A DNA stretch of 64,000 nucleotides from an uncultured Lachnospiraceae bacterium (lineage in GTDB: Bacteria; Bacillota; Clostridia; Lachnospirales; Lachnospiraceae): the NCBI GenBank assembly GCA_947591245.1, contig CANQCY010000006.1, positions 18,268 through 82,267 of the forward strand, in the 5' to 3' direction. Shown in pieces: positions 35,097 to 43,704 of this stretch. The position numbers were made by a program, and so were the translations under genes. A model generated the notes under the pieces. It saw only the letters and a program-made list of their open reading frames with translations. It was not told the DNA's origin and searched no databases. Position 1 is the first letter of the stretch. The number at the start of each line of letters is the position of its first letter.

Positions 35097-35603
35097 TTAT
35101 TTTGTGGCTGTTAAAAACATAATCATGCTTCTTCCTTCCATTTTGGCTTCCTTATCGATCGTTGCAACATCGCCCAGTTTTTCATAGAACGAGTTGAGAA
35201 CCTCGCGTCCGACGTCCTTATGCGCCATCTCACGGCCGCGGAAACGAAGGGTCACTTTTACTTTATCACCCTTAGACAGGAATTTTCTGACCTGATTTGC
35301 CTTTGTATTCAAATCGTTCGTATCAATATTCGGAGAAAGGCGGATTTCCTTCACTTCTATCGTCCGCTGCTTCCTCTTAGCTTCTTTTTCTTTCCTCGCC
35401 TGCTCATAACGATACTTGCCATAATTGATGATCTTGCACACCGGCGGTTTCGCTCCCGGCGCAATCTTCACCAAGTCGAGATCCGCATCCCGCGCCATCA
35501 AATAAGCCTCTTTGGCTGACATAATTCCTAATTGTTCCCCGTCTTGACCGATCACGCGGACTTCTCTGTCCCGGATCTGCTCATTAATCATTAAATCGCT
35601 GAT
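35097..35603 (-). CDS. infC: Translation initiation factor IF-3
   Basis: Dissociates ribosomal subunits and checks the start codon. Visible motifs: I-N-E-Q-I-R-D-R-E-V-R-V-I near the N-terminus, C-K-I-I-N-Y-G-K-Y-R-Y-E-Q linker, E-I-R-L-S-P-N-I-D-T-N-D-L, V-T-L-R-F-R-G-R-E-M-A-H. The start is unusual: the only ribosome site (GGAGG, 35608-35612) is 8 bases before an ATC codon at 35603, while the first ATG (35591) has none. Rare AUU/AUC starts are known in infC, where IF-3 represses its own synthesis. With ATC the product is 168 residues, with ATG 164. A longer ATG frame from 35678 crosses the leader terminator and is rejected. Confidence 0.93.
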   Translation of the reverse strand: MSDLMINEQIRDREVRVIGQDGEQLGIMSAKEAYLMARDADLDLVKIAPGAKPPVCKIINYGKYRYEQARKEKEAKRKQRTIEVKEIRLSPNIDTNDLNTKANQVRKFLSKGDKVKVTLRFRGREMAHKDVGREVLNSFYEKLGDVATIDKEAKMEGRSMIMFLTATK

Positions 35604-35785
35604 AACCTGCACCTCCAAATGAAATAAAAAAAGATAACTGTTTTTAAAGCCAGCTATCCACAAAAATTCACTATTCATTCATCAGGATGAAAAATGGTTT
35701 GACCGTTGACGTGTGATAACTCAAAATACTAGCTTTTGACGTTATACGGCAAGGTGAGAGTGGATAACTCTGCTTCATACACCAT
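35604..35785 (-). promoter_or_regulatory. infC leader, L20-leader-like attenuator
   Basis: An untranslated leader of about 180 bases between the promoter and infC, ending in an intrinsic terminator that sits just before the infC ribosome site. In Bacillus the infC-rpmI-rplT leader (Rfam L20_leader) binds L20 and terminates early. I see the layout and the terminator, but have not matched the L20-binding fold. Near-repeats of GAGTTATC-type sequence occur at 35716-35723 and 35762-35769. Confidence 0.55.
35624..35658 (-). terminator. Attenuator terminator before infC
   Basis: Arms GATAGCTG (35658-35651) and CAGTTATC (35640-35633) form 8 pairs including one G-U, followed on the minus strand by seven T. 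It lies about 12 bases upstream of the infC ribosome site, so read-through must be regulated. Confidence 0.75.
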
Positions 35786-35789
35786 CAGC

Positions 35790-35819
35790 ATTTTATCACA
35801 ATGCCTGCGGCCGTGTCAA
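35790..35819 (-). promoter_or_regulatory. Promoter of infC-rpmI-rplT
   Basis: Minus strand TTGACA (35819-35814), 18 bases, TAAAAT (35795-35790), with TGTG just upstream of the -10. Confidence 0.75.
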
Positions 35820-35884
35820 GTAAAATTTTTAATTAACCGGGGCAGCATAAAATATCCCCTTTCCGCGTTCAATGGGCAAAAAAA

Positions 35885-35958
35885 TCGGAGCAACAGGATT
35901 TGAACCTGCGACCTCACGGCCCCCAGCCGTGCGCGCTACCAAACTACGCCATGCTCCG
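35885..35958 (-). tRNA. tRNA-Pro(GGG)
   Basis: 74 bases. Acceptor CGGAGCA pairs with TGCTCCG, discriminator A; D-arm GCGTAGTTTGGTAGCGC; anticodon stem CACGG/CCGTG around loop CTGGGGG gives anticodon GGG; T-loop GGTTCAAATCC. No CCA is encoded; seven T follow the 3' end and may end transcription. Confidence 0.96.
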
Positions 35959-35977
35959 ATTCGTAAATACAGAATAA

Positions 35978-36006
35978 AGTATACCACACTTTTTTTCATT
36001 TGACAA
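35978..36006 (-). promoter_or_regulatory. Promoter of tRNA-Pro
   Basis: Minus strand TTGTCA (36006-36001), 17 bases, TATACT (35983-35978), 20 bases before the tRNA. Confidence 0.75.
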
Positions 36007-36065
36007 ATATTTTTTACTTAAAGTTGATCTGCAGCATCTAATTTTTCCACATCTCAAAAAAAATC

Positions 36066-36093
36066 TTGAGGTTTTTCATTTTTCCGCTATAAT
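36066..36093 (+). promoter_or_regulatory. Promoter of carB
   Basis: TTGAGG, 16 bases, TATAAT, about 47 bases before the ATG. The leader is too short to hold a PyrR-type attenuator. Confidence 0.6.
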
Positions 36094-36140
36094 ATATAGT
36101 GAGAACAAAAAATGAAGCATTTTTATAAAAGGAGAATACT

Positions 36141-39100
36141 ATGCCAAAAAGAACTGACATTCACAAAGTACTCATTATTGGTTCCGGTCCGATCATTATC
36201 GGGCAGGCCTGTGAGTTTGACTATTCGGGCACACAGGCATGTAAAGCGCTTCGCAAGCTGGGGTATGAAATCGTTCTGGTCAATTCCAATCCGGCTACGA
36301 TTATGACAGACCCGGAAACTGCCGACGTGACGTATATTGAACCGCTAAACGTAGAGCGCATGGAGCAGATCATCGCAAAGGAACGGCCGGATGCGCTGCT
36401 GCCGAACCTGGGCGGACAGTCCGGATTGAACCTGTGCGCAGAATTAAATAAAAAAGGAATCCTTGACAAATATCATGTAAAAGTCATCGGGGTACAGGTT
36501 GACGCGATCGAGCGCGGAGAAGACCGCATCGAATTCAAAAACACGATGGACAAGCTCGGCATTGAGATGGCGCGAAGCGAGGTTGCTTACAGTACGGACG
36601 AGGCATTAGCCATTGCCGACCGGCTCGGATATCCGGTCGTACTCCGCCCGGCCTACACGATGGGCGGCGCCGGCGGCGGACTCGTATACAATAAGGAAGA
36701 GCTGAAAACAGTTTGCGCCCGCGGGCTTCAGGCGAGCCTGGTCGGACAGGTTCTGGTCGAAGAATCCATTCTTGGCTGGGAAGAGCTGGAGCTCGAGGTG
36801 GTTCGCGATTCGGAAAACAACATTATTACCGTTTGCTTTATTGAAAACATTGACCCTATGGGCGTACATACCGGAGATTCATTTTGCTCCGCTCCCATGC
36901 TCACGATTTCCGAAGAATGTCAGAAACGCCTTCAGGAACAAGCGTATAAAATCGTGGAATCGGTTCAGGTCATCGGCGGAACCAACGTCCAATTTGCCCA
37001 TGACCCGGTATCAGACCGTATCATCGTAATTGAGATCAATCCAAGGACATCCCGGTCCTCCGCACTCGCCTCCAAGGCAACCGGCTTCCCGATCGCACTC
37101 GTGTCCGCGATGCTGGCAACCGGCCTGACCCTGAAAGACATCCCTTGCGGCAAATACGGCACTCTTGATAAATATGTGCCGGACGGGGATTATGTAGTGA
37201 TTAAATTTGCCCGCTGGGCGTTTGAGAAATTCAAAGGCGTTGAGGACAAACTCGGAACGCAGATGCGTGCGGTCGGAGAAGTCATGAGTATCGGCAAAAC
37301 GTATAAAGAGGCGTTTCAGAAAGCGATCCGGAGTCTGGAGACGGGACGTTACGGTCTCGGGCATGCGAAAAATTTCGATTCCCTGAGCAAAGAAGAACTA
37401 TTGCAGCTTTTGATCACCCCTTCAAGCGAGCGCCACTTTATCATGTACGAGGCATTGAGAAAAGGCGCGACGCCGGAAGAGCTGCATGAGATCACAAAGG
37501 TAAAAACGTATTTTATCGAACAGATGAAAGAGCTTGTAGACGAAGAAGAGGCGCTTCTCTCCTCCAAGGGCAAAATGCCGGAGGATGCCGCTTTGATCTC
37601 GGCAAAGAAAAATGGTTTTTCAGATAAATATTTGAGCCAGCTTCTGGAAATTCCGGAAGAAGATATCAGAAACCGCCGCCTTTCCATCGGCGTTGAAGAA
37701 GCATGGGAGGGAGTGCATGTCAGCGGTACGGAAAACAGCGCCTATTACTATTCTACCTACAACGCCCCTGACAAAAATCCGGTCGGCACGGACAAGCCAA
37801 AAATCATGATTCTCGGCGGCGGCCCGAACCGTATCGGACAGGGAATCGAATTTGACTACTGCTGCGTACATGCATCCGTCGCATTGAAGCAGCTCGGTTT
37901 TGAAACGATTATCGTAAACTGCAATCCAGAAACGGTGTCCACGGATTACGACACATCGGATAAACTGTATTTCGAGCCTCTGACGCTCGAAGACGTATTA
38001 AGCATCTACAATAAGGAAAAACCGCTCGGGGTGATCGCCCAGTTCGGCGGGCAGACGCCGTTAAATCTGGCGGCAGAGCTTGAGAAAAACGGCGTGAAAA
38101 TACTCGGCACCTCTCCGTCGGTCATCGATCTTGCCGAAGACCGCGACCATTTCCGCGCAATGATGGACAAGCTGGAAATACCGATGCCGGAATCAGGAAT
38201 GGCAACGACGGCAGAGGAAGCAATCGCCATCGCAGAAAAAATCAGCTATCCTGTTATGGTTCGCCCTTCTTATGTACTTGGCGGGCGCGGCATGGAAGTC
38301 GTTTATGACAACGAGAGCATGACGGAATATATGAATGCCGCTGTCGGCGTCACGCCAGACCGTCCGATTCTCATTGACCGTTTCCTGAACCATGCGATGG
38401 AATGTGAGGCAGATGCGATCAGCGATGGCACAAACGCCTTCGTTCCCGCCGTGATGGAACACATTGAGCTGGCAGGCGTTCACTCCGGAGACTCCGCCTG
38501 CATTATCCCATCCGTCCACATTACGCCGGAAAACGTAAAGACAATCAAAGAATATACAAAGAAAATAGCAGAGGAGATGCACGTCAAGGGACTGATGAAT
38601 ATGCAGTATGCCATTGAAAACGGCAAAGTATACGTACTGGAAGCAAATCCGAGAGCGTCCCGTACCGTGCCTCTCGTATCGAAAGTGTGCAACATACGCA
38701 TGGTACCTCTTGCTACCGATATCATCACATCAGAGCTAACCGGACGCCCTTCTCCGATCGATACCCTGAAAGAGCAGGATATCCCGAATTATGGCGTCAA
38801 GGAAGCAGCCTTTCCGTTCAATATGTTTCAGGAGGTTGACCCGGTTCTCGGACCTGAAATGCGATCCACAGGAGAGGTTCTCGGTTTGTCACGCTCCTAC
38901 GGCGAAGCCTTCTTCAAGGCTCAGGAAGCCGTTCAGTCTACGCTTCCTCTTGAGGGTACCGTATTAATCTCGGTCAACACAAAGGACAAATCCGAGGTTG
39001 TAGAGGTGGCAAAGCGCTTTGCAGAAGACGGATTCAATATCGTCGCCACAGGCGGCACTTACGACCTCATCCACGAAGCCGGCATCGCTGCCGTTAAAGT

Positions 39101-39368
39101 GAAAAAATTGTATGAGGGCAGACCAAACATACTGGATATGATCACCAACGGAGATATTCAGCTGATCATCAATTCCCCAATCGGAAAGGGAAGCATTCAC
39201 GATGACAGTTACCTGAGAAAAGCGGCAATAAAAGCAAAAATACCTTACATGACGACGATTGCCGCCGCAAAAGCGACGGCTGACGGCATTCACTATGTGA
39301 AAACACATGAGAGCAGCGAGGTGAAATCGCTTCAGGAACTGCACAGCGAGATCCATCCAATCCAATAA
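36141..39368 (+). CDS. carB: Carbamoyl-phosphate synthase large subunit
   Basis: Makes carbamoyl phosphate from bicarbonate, ATP and ammonia, for pyrimidines and arginine. Full length at 1075 residues. Two homologous halves each start with an ATP-grasp domain (I-G-S-G-P-I-I-I-G-Q-A-C-E-F-D-Y near residue 13; G-G-G-P-N-R-I-G-Q-G-I-E-F-D-Y near 560), with A-Y-T-M-G-G-A-G-G-G and S-Y-V-L-G-G-R-G-M-E loops. The C-terminal 140 residues are the MGS-like allosteric domain (F-N-I-V-A-T-G-G-T). AAAGGAG precedes the ATG. No carA is adjacent, so the glutaminase subunit must be encoded elsewhere. A strong terminator follows. Confidence 0.98.
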   Translation: MPKRTDIHKVLIIGSGPIIIGQACEFDYSGTQACKALRKLGYEIVLVNSNPATIMTDPETADVTYIEPLNVERMEQIIAKERPDALLPNLGGQSGLNLCAELNKKGILDKYHVKVIGVQVDAIERGEDRIEFKNTMDKLGIEMARSEVAYSTDEALAIADRLGYPVVLRPAYTMGGAGGGLVYNKEELKTVCARGLQASLVGQVLVEESILGWEELELEVVRDSENNIITVCFIENIDPMGVHTGDSFCSAPMLTISEECQKRLQEQAYKIVESVQVIGGTNVQFAHDPVSDRIIVIEINPRTSRSSALASKATGFPIALVSAMLATGLTLKDIPCGKYGTLDKYVPDGDYVVIKFARWAFEKFKGVEDKLGTQMRAVGEVMSIGKTYKEAFQKAIRSLETGRYGLGHAKNFDSLSKEELLQLLITPSSERHFIMYEALRKGATPEELHEITKVKTYFIEQMKELVDEEEALLSSKGKMPEDAALISAKKNGFSDKYLSQLLEIPEEDIRNRRLSIGVEEAWEGVHVSGTENSAYYYSTYNAPDKNPVGTDKPKIMILGGGPNRIGQGIEFDYCCVHASVALKQLGFETIIVNCNPETVSTDYDTSDKLYFEPLTLEDVLSIYNKEKPLGVIAQFGGQTPLNLAAELEKNGVKILGTSPSVIDLAEDRDHFRAMMDKLEIPMPESGMATTAEEAIAIAEKISYPVMVRPSYVLGGRGMEVVYDNESMTEYMNAAVGVTPDRPILIDRFLNHAMECEADAISDGTNAFVPAVMEHIELAGVHSGDSACIIPSVHITPENVKTIKEYTKKIAEEMHVKGLMNMQYAIENGKVYVLEANPRASRTVPLVSKVCNIRMVPLATDIITSELTGRPSPIDTLKEQDIPNYGVKEAAFPFNMFQEVDPVLGPEMRSTGEVLGLSRSYGEAFFKAQEAVQSTLPLEGTVLISVNTKDKSEVVEVAKRFAEDGFNIVATGGTYDLIHEAGIAAVKVKKLYEGRPNILDMITNGDIQLIINSPIGKGSIHDDSYLRKAAIKAKIPYMTTIAAAKATADGIHYVKTHESSEVKSLQELHSEIHPIQ

Positions 39369-39391
39369 GGAACTTTGCTATGAACAAACAC

Positions 39392-39440
39392 GGAGCTGCG
39401 TACCGGCTGATTAAAAATCAATCGGTATGCAGCTCCTTTT
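39392..39440 (+). terminator. Terminator after carB
   Basis: Arms of 14 bases (39392-39405 and 39423-39436, core GGAGCTGC / GCAGCTCC, one G-U pair) with a 17-base loop, followed by TTTT. The A-rich sequence before it is limited, so it acts mainly on the plus strand. Confidence 0.85.
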
Positions 39441-39491
39441 CTTATATTTTACATGTTCCGCCATGTATTTGATCTAAGATACGCATGGCTT

Positions 39492-39674
39492 TCACTTTTC
39501 TTGTATAAATTCCTTAAATCTTTTTTCCACCAGCTTCCGCGGTACCATAACCTGTCTTTCACAGCCGGTACACCGAAGCCGGAAATCCATGCCGGTCCGC
39601 AAAATTTCCCACCGGTTTTCCCCGCACGGATGGCTTTTTTTCATCCTGATCAGCTGCCCAACTTCAAAATCCAT
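39492..39674 (-). CDS. DUF951 family protein
   Basis: Small protein of 60 residues, mostly beta, with the conserved K-K-S-H-P-C-G and R-C-T-G-C-E-R-Q-V-M-V-P-R motifs; the three Cys could bind a metal. DUF951 proteins are common in Firmicutes near parB, mechanosensitive channel and ribosomal-S6 genes; function unknown. It follows a short membrane protein gene by 14 bases. Confidence 0.88.
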   Translation of the reverse strand: MDFEVGQLIRMKKSHPCGENRWEILRTGMDFRLRCTGCERQVMVPRKLVEKRFKEFIQEK

Positions 39675-39688
39675 CTCTTATTCCCCTG

Positions 39689-39874
39689 CTACAAAAACAT
39701 TTTCAATATCATTACAACCCAAAATCCGAGGCCGAAAAGCAGCAGACAAAACTGAAAAATATGGTCTGCCCGGTCAATCTGCCCCTGCATGCTCGCCTTT
39801 CTTTCCCGCTCCGCATCCGCAGTGCCATTTATAATATCCTTAATCCTTTTTTTAATGCTATATTCTTCTGACAT
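39689..39874 (-). CDS. Short single-helix membrane protein, unknown
   Basis: 61 residues: a charged N-terminal helix (I-K-K-R-I-K-D-I-I-N) and one C-terminal membrane segment (F-C-L-L-L-F-G-L-G-F-W-V-V-M-I-L). Start at 39874 because GGAG lies 6 bases upstream. Not recognised. It sits between DUF2207 and DUF951 genes on the same strand. Confidence 0.6.
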   Translation of the reverse strand: MSEEYSIKKRIKDIINGTADAERERKASMQGQIDRADHIFQFCLLLFGLGFWVVMILKMFL

Positions 39875-39927
39875 ACAATTCTCCAATTCATAAACATTTT
39901 CATTTCAACAGTTTCTGCAACAGCGCC

Positions 39928-41814
39928 TTACCAGCTTCCGCCTCCGCCTCCGCCGGAACCTCCTCCGACATGTCCGCCTCCGCTCGATCTCGGCGAAGAA
40001 GTCATGGAATGGCTGGCAGACGCCATCGTGCTGCGCATAAAATGATTAAATTGATGCATATTGAAATAAGTTCTGCGGCGTCCCCTGTACCAATTCGGCG
40101 GTTCGACTGCAATTGATTCAAATTTTTCCATCCATTCATCTGAAACGCCAAGCACATAGGCATATGGAAGAATATCATAGAAATAATTCGGATCCTCCGC
40201 CACCATGGCCTCCAAACGATCCTTTTCCGCTATTTTCAAAAACCTCTTAAAACCCTCTATCCTGCCAAGCAGTTCTGTCCCGTAGGGCGTCCGCTTCGGC
40301 ATGATTTTCGTAAAAAAGGCGACTCCTGCGACCGATATCACTCCTATCACAAAAGTAATGACAAAAATCTGTTTCGTCCGGATCGCCGGCCATAAAATAA
40401 GCGCGATCGGCGCCCCGGCAAACCCGGCGCCCCACACGAGTACAAATAAAATCGAACCGATATTGGCGTCATGGGCAATAATCGCAAAACCAGCGATTAC
40501 ACCTATGATCGGAAACAAGACAGAAAATATCATATCCCGGCTTATGTGTCCGCCGCATACATATAACATCGGCGGCATCAGGGAAAAAACCACCGTGCCC
40601 AGCATCATCAAATACAAAAACCATGTTTTATTGATCGAATTTTTCTCGAATATTTTCTCCATATTCTTTTTGGCGTTCGCAACCCGCAGTATCTTATTGA
40701 CCGTCTTATAAAAATAATTTTCCAGCCCCGATTTATGTACTACGTCCCCCTTGGCAAACAGACCGTCCATAAAAAGAAGTTCGCTTACGTTCTTCCCGTC
40801 GTATTCCTTTTCCTTTACAAGCCTGAAACTTTCTTTGTGCGCGCCCGAAAATCCCGCCTCTTCGTTCTCCATGATCGTCAAGTATCCTTTATTGGCGAGA
40901 TAGACGACGAGGCTTACGACGTCATCCTTCGACGCCTTCCCTTTGTAGAGAAGCGCCGTCTCCAAACTGTTCAGCCCGCCTGGAGGGTGAAACTCAAGGA
41001 CGTCAATGACGGGATCATCTCTTCCGACCTTATACCACATAAATGCGGCAGCCGCCAGCGCAAGCAGCGAACAGGCAATACTGAGAATCGAAAGAATATT
41101 CGTTTCGGATTTGGGAGTAAAATACCCTTCCGGAAGCTCCAGACGAACCGTCAGCCCCTCACCAGGTTCCAGAACATCCCCATCTTTCAGCTTTCCGGTG
41201 ATTGTATTGCCGTCGATCCGGTACGCAATCCCATCATAGCTCGTCGATCCTGCTTTGCCGCGGCTCAACCCCAGTTTATTTTCATCGAAACTTTTTGGCA
41301 TTAGAATGGAAAAAGAGACGTCAGAAATACAGGTATCCTGCCAATCAGTACCTATAATGTTGAAATAAAATTCGTCTTTGCCATCCAGAAGATCGTTTCC
41401 CAGATCATATGTATACGATATCTCATAATCAACCGGCTTCGTCACCAACGTATCCTTATCGCCGAGCCGGATTTTACATGTACCGTTTTCATAGCTGACG
41501 TCATAGGCGGCATTGGCGTCAATGCCGCTGATCTTGGCATACGCTCTGCTCGTGCTGCCGTCCTCCCTTGTCACGTCATTGACGAGGGGAATCGTACGGT
41601 ATATCCCGTGACGCGATGCATTAAACACCGTATGGATCTTTTCGGTAATATGCAGAACATTGTCCTCCATCACCCGGATATCGACGGAATAGCCCTGAAG
41701 CTCATAGTCATACCTGCTCACCGCCGTTATCTCCGTGCGGGGAAGTCCTATTCCCATCACCGCCGCTATCGAACACGCCAATAACAGCGCTTCTATCTTC
41801 CATCGTATTTTCAT
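39928..41814 (-). CDS. DUF2207 membrane protein
   Basis: 628 residues. Signal/anchor helix at the N-terminus, an extracellular DUF2207 beta domain (about 30-225; D-Y-E-L-Q-G-Y-S-V-D-I-R-V-M-E, H-G-I-Y-R-T-I-P), a membrane helix near 240-262, a cytoplasmic part, then several helices (about 400-505) and a Gly/Ser-rich tail ending G-G-G-G-G-G-S-W, typical of this family. The gene overlaps the lemA stop by 4 bases; lemA-DUF2207 pairs are a frequent envelope unit of unknown function. Confidence 0.9.
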   Translation of the reverse strand: MKIRWKIEALLLACSIAAVMGIGLPRTEITAVSRYDYELQGYSVDIRVMEDNVLHITEKIHTVFNASRHGIYRTIPLVNDVTREDGSTSRAYAKISGIDANAAYDVSYENGTCKIRLGDKDTLVTKPVDYEISYTYDLGNDLLDGKDEFYFNIIGTDWQDTCISDVSFSILMPKSFDENKLGLSRGKAGSTSYDGIAYRIDGNTITGKLKDGDVLEPGEGLTVRLELPEGYFTPKSETNILSILSIACSLLALAAAAFMWYKVGRDDPVIDVLEFHPPGGLNSLETALLYKGKASKDDVVSLVVYLANKGYLTIMENEEAGFSGAHKESFRLVKEKEYDGKNVSELLFMDGLFAKGDVVHKSGLENYFYKTVNKILRVANAKKNMEKIFEKNSINKTWFLYLMMLGTVVFSLMPPMLYVCGGHISRDMIFSVLFPIIGVIAGFAIIAHDANIGSILFVLVWGAGFAGAPIALILWPAIRTKQIFVITFVIGVISVAGVAFFTKIMPKRTPYGTELLGRIEGFKRFLKIAEKDRLEAMVAEDPNYFYDILPYAYVLGVSDEWMEKFESIAVEPPNWYRGRRRTYFNMHQFNHFMRSTMASASHSMTSSPRSSGGGHVGGGSGGGGGGSW

Positions 41815-42371
41815 GAAAAGTTCACCTTTACATTTTTCCTTTCCTCCGGGCTGTCTGTTTCAAACATCGGTTTCTGCACAAAACCGAACATGTTGGCGAC
41901 CACATTCGTCGGAACGCTCTGTACCGCCACATTATATTGCCTTATCGTGCCGTTATAATATTTACGCGCGCTGGCAATATCGGCTTCTATCTGCTCCAGC
42001 TGCCCCATAAGCTTCCTGAAATTTTCACTGGATTTCAATTCCGGATAGTTCTCCGCCAGAGCGAAAATCCTGCCCATCGCCTGACTGAGCATCCGGCTTC
42101 CCTCCATTTTCTCTTCCGGGCTCATGGACTCATAATTTGTATTGCGAAATTTTACAATATCCTCAAATGTTTTCTTTTCATGCGCCGCATACCCTTTCAC
42201 CGTCTCGACCAGATTCGGAACCATATCAAAACGTTTCTTCAGATAAACATCCATCGTCGAAAACGCCTCTTCTGTTAAAACACGGTATTTCACAAGCTTA
42301 TTGTAGCTTAAAGCAAACCACAAAATAAGCAGTACGGCAATACCTATGATAACTAAAACCCCTACGTTCAT
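41811..42371 (-). CDS. lemA: LemA family membrane protein
   Basis: 186 residues: one N-terminal membrane helix (V-L-V-I-I-G-I-A-V-L-L-I-L-W-F-A), then the LemA helical bundle with Y-N-K-L-V-K, K-K-R-F-D-M-V-P-N-L-V-E-T-V-K-G-Y, and a terminal N-M-F-G-F motif. Start at 42371 with GAGGAGAG upstream. Coupled by overlap to the DUF2207 gene. Confidence 0.95.
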   Translation of the reverse strand: MNVGVLVIIGIAVLLILWFALSYNKLVKYRVLTEEAFSTMDVYLKKRFDMVPNLVETVKGYAAHEKKTFEDIVKFRNTNYESMSPEEKMEGSRMLSQAMGRIFALAENYPELKSSENFRKLMGQLEQIEADIASARKYYNGTIRQYNVAVQSVPTNVVANMFGFVQKPMFETDSPEERKNVKVNFS

Positions 42372-42469
42372 ATCATCTCTCCTCTCTTGCATTGTGTTGA
42401 ATGAATCTTACTTTCATTCTATAATACTTTCGCAATAAAAGCAAGATGAAACGAGGCTTACTTTTTAAC

Positions 42470-43504
42470 TTATTGCACTTGCACCGCTCCTTCTGATACG
42501 GTATTTTCCATAACCCCCACGCTGCCTCCGCTGACGGAGGCGCTGTCTGCGTTTTTCTGCTCCTGTTCCATCCCCGCCATGCTGTCGGGCTGTGCGGTTT
42601 CTCCCGGGGCGCCGGTCAACGCCGTCTCCGGCGGCTGCGACTGCATCGCCTGACCGCTCACTGCCCCTCCCGTCACAATACCGCCGCCGATCGTCTCAAC
42701 CGTCGTTTTTTCATCCTCCGGCGGCTGCGCATCTCCCTTCAACGTCTGCTGGAGCCCTGCGATCTGTTTCTTGAGCTCCATGAGTCCGTTCTGGTTGTTC
42801 AGTGCGATCGCTCCCAGAAGAAGACCCAGCGCAAGCACAAGGCTTGCCAGCCCCAACGTCCATTTTCCCTCCGCCTCTTTTTCTTTTTTCCGCTCTTCAT
42901 TTTCCCTAATCACGCCGCGGATATTGCGGATAACACGGTCATCTTCCTGCTCTACGATATGCACAAACCGATTGGACTCTTCCATCATATAATTGCGCAT
43001 CTCCTGGTTTTTTTCATAATAAATGTAATATCCGCCCTGCTTATAAAAAGTCGAATTGTCATACAAATAAAAATCATCATGGCCTCCGCTCCCCTCATAT
43101 ATGTACAGAAGCCTGTCGCTGTCAGAAAAATTCCGCCTGTGGATTTCAAGCAGGCATTCCGGTATTTTGTATGTGGCGTTTCCGCCGGAATAAAACCATC
43201 CCACAATATCCAAATCCGTAAAATTCTCTTTTATATCCGTATAAATGCCCGTCCACATTTCCTGCGAAAACGTATCGCTGTTTCTCTGGTGAAAATCTTT
43301 AATCGAAACCATGCCCGATACAAGAAACACTTTTTGGCGGGCATGATAAAAACGATGCCCCAAAAGCACGCCGGCCGTTTCCGTATTGCTTTGCTGTTTT
43401 GTAAGCCTCTTGGCAAAAGACATCACATAATCTTCAACGTAAATCTGGGTATTTCCTTGCGTATTGCCTATCTGCCGCAGGCTTTTCGGCGCTTTCCAAT
43501 CCAT
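42470..43504 (-). CDS. Membrane protein with degenerate MPN/JAMM-like domain
   Basis: 344 residues from the ATG at 43504 (GGAGG 6 bases upstream; an upstream frame to 43615 lacks a site). Residues 20-170 follow a JAB/MPN pattern: E-T-A-G-V-L-L-G-H, a beta strand, then D-I-V-G-W-F-Y-S-G-G where metalloproteases have G-W-x-H-S-H-P. Both metal-binding His are missing, so it would not be a protease. One membrane helix lies near 218-240; the C-terminal 100 residues are a Gly/Ser/Pro-rich extracellular tail. Same strand as lemA-DUF2207. The MPN assignment is by eye only. Confidence 0.55.
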   Translation of the reverse strand: MDWKAPKSLRQIGNTQGNTQIYVEDYVMSFAKRLTKQQSNTETAGVLLGHRFYHARQKVFLVSGMVSIKDFHQRNSDTFSQEMWTGIYTDIKENFTDLDIVGWFYSGGNATYKIPECLLEIHRRNFSDSDRLLYIYEGSGGHDDFYLYDNSTFYKQGGYYIYYEKNQEMRNYMMEESNRFVHIVEQEDDRVIRNIRGVIRENEERKKEKEAEGKWTLGLASLVLALGLLLGAIALNNQNGLMELKKQIAGLQQTLKGDAQPPEDEKTTVETIGGGIVTGGAVSGQAMQSQPPETALTGAPGETAQPDSMAGMEQEQKNADSASVSGGSVGVMENTVSEGAVQVQ

Positions 43505-43704
43505 AACCATCCTCCATTCCTGTCTTGTTTTACCTCCATTATAAGACATGGCAAATAAATAATTTGTCGCTTTATGGATCCATTTCAAGAAACCTTTCGC
43601 CACATTTCGACGCATCAGAATATTGATTTATATTGATTTTATATGAGTATTTTTTGTCAAACTGACAATACTTCTTTTTAGAAAGATCAGAAAGGGAGTT
43701 GTTC

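Noticed and set aside
35604..35678. Longer IF-3 from an ATG at 35678
   Set aside because: It would translate through the leader terminator and has no ribosome site.
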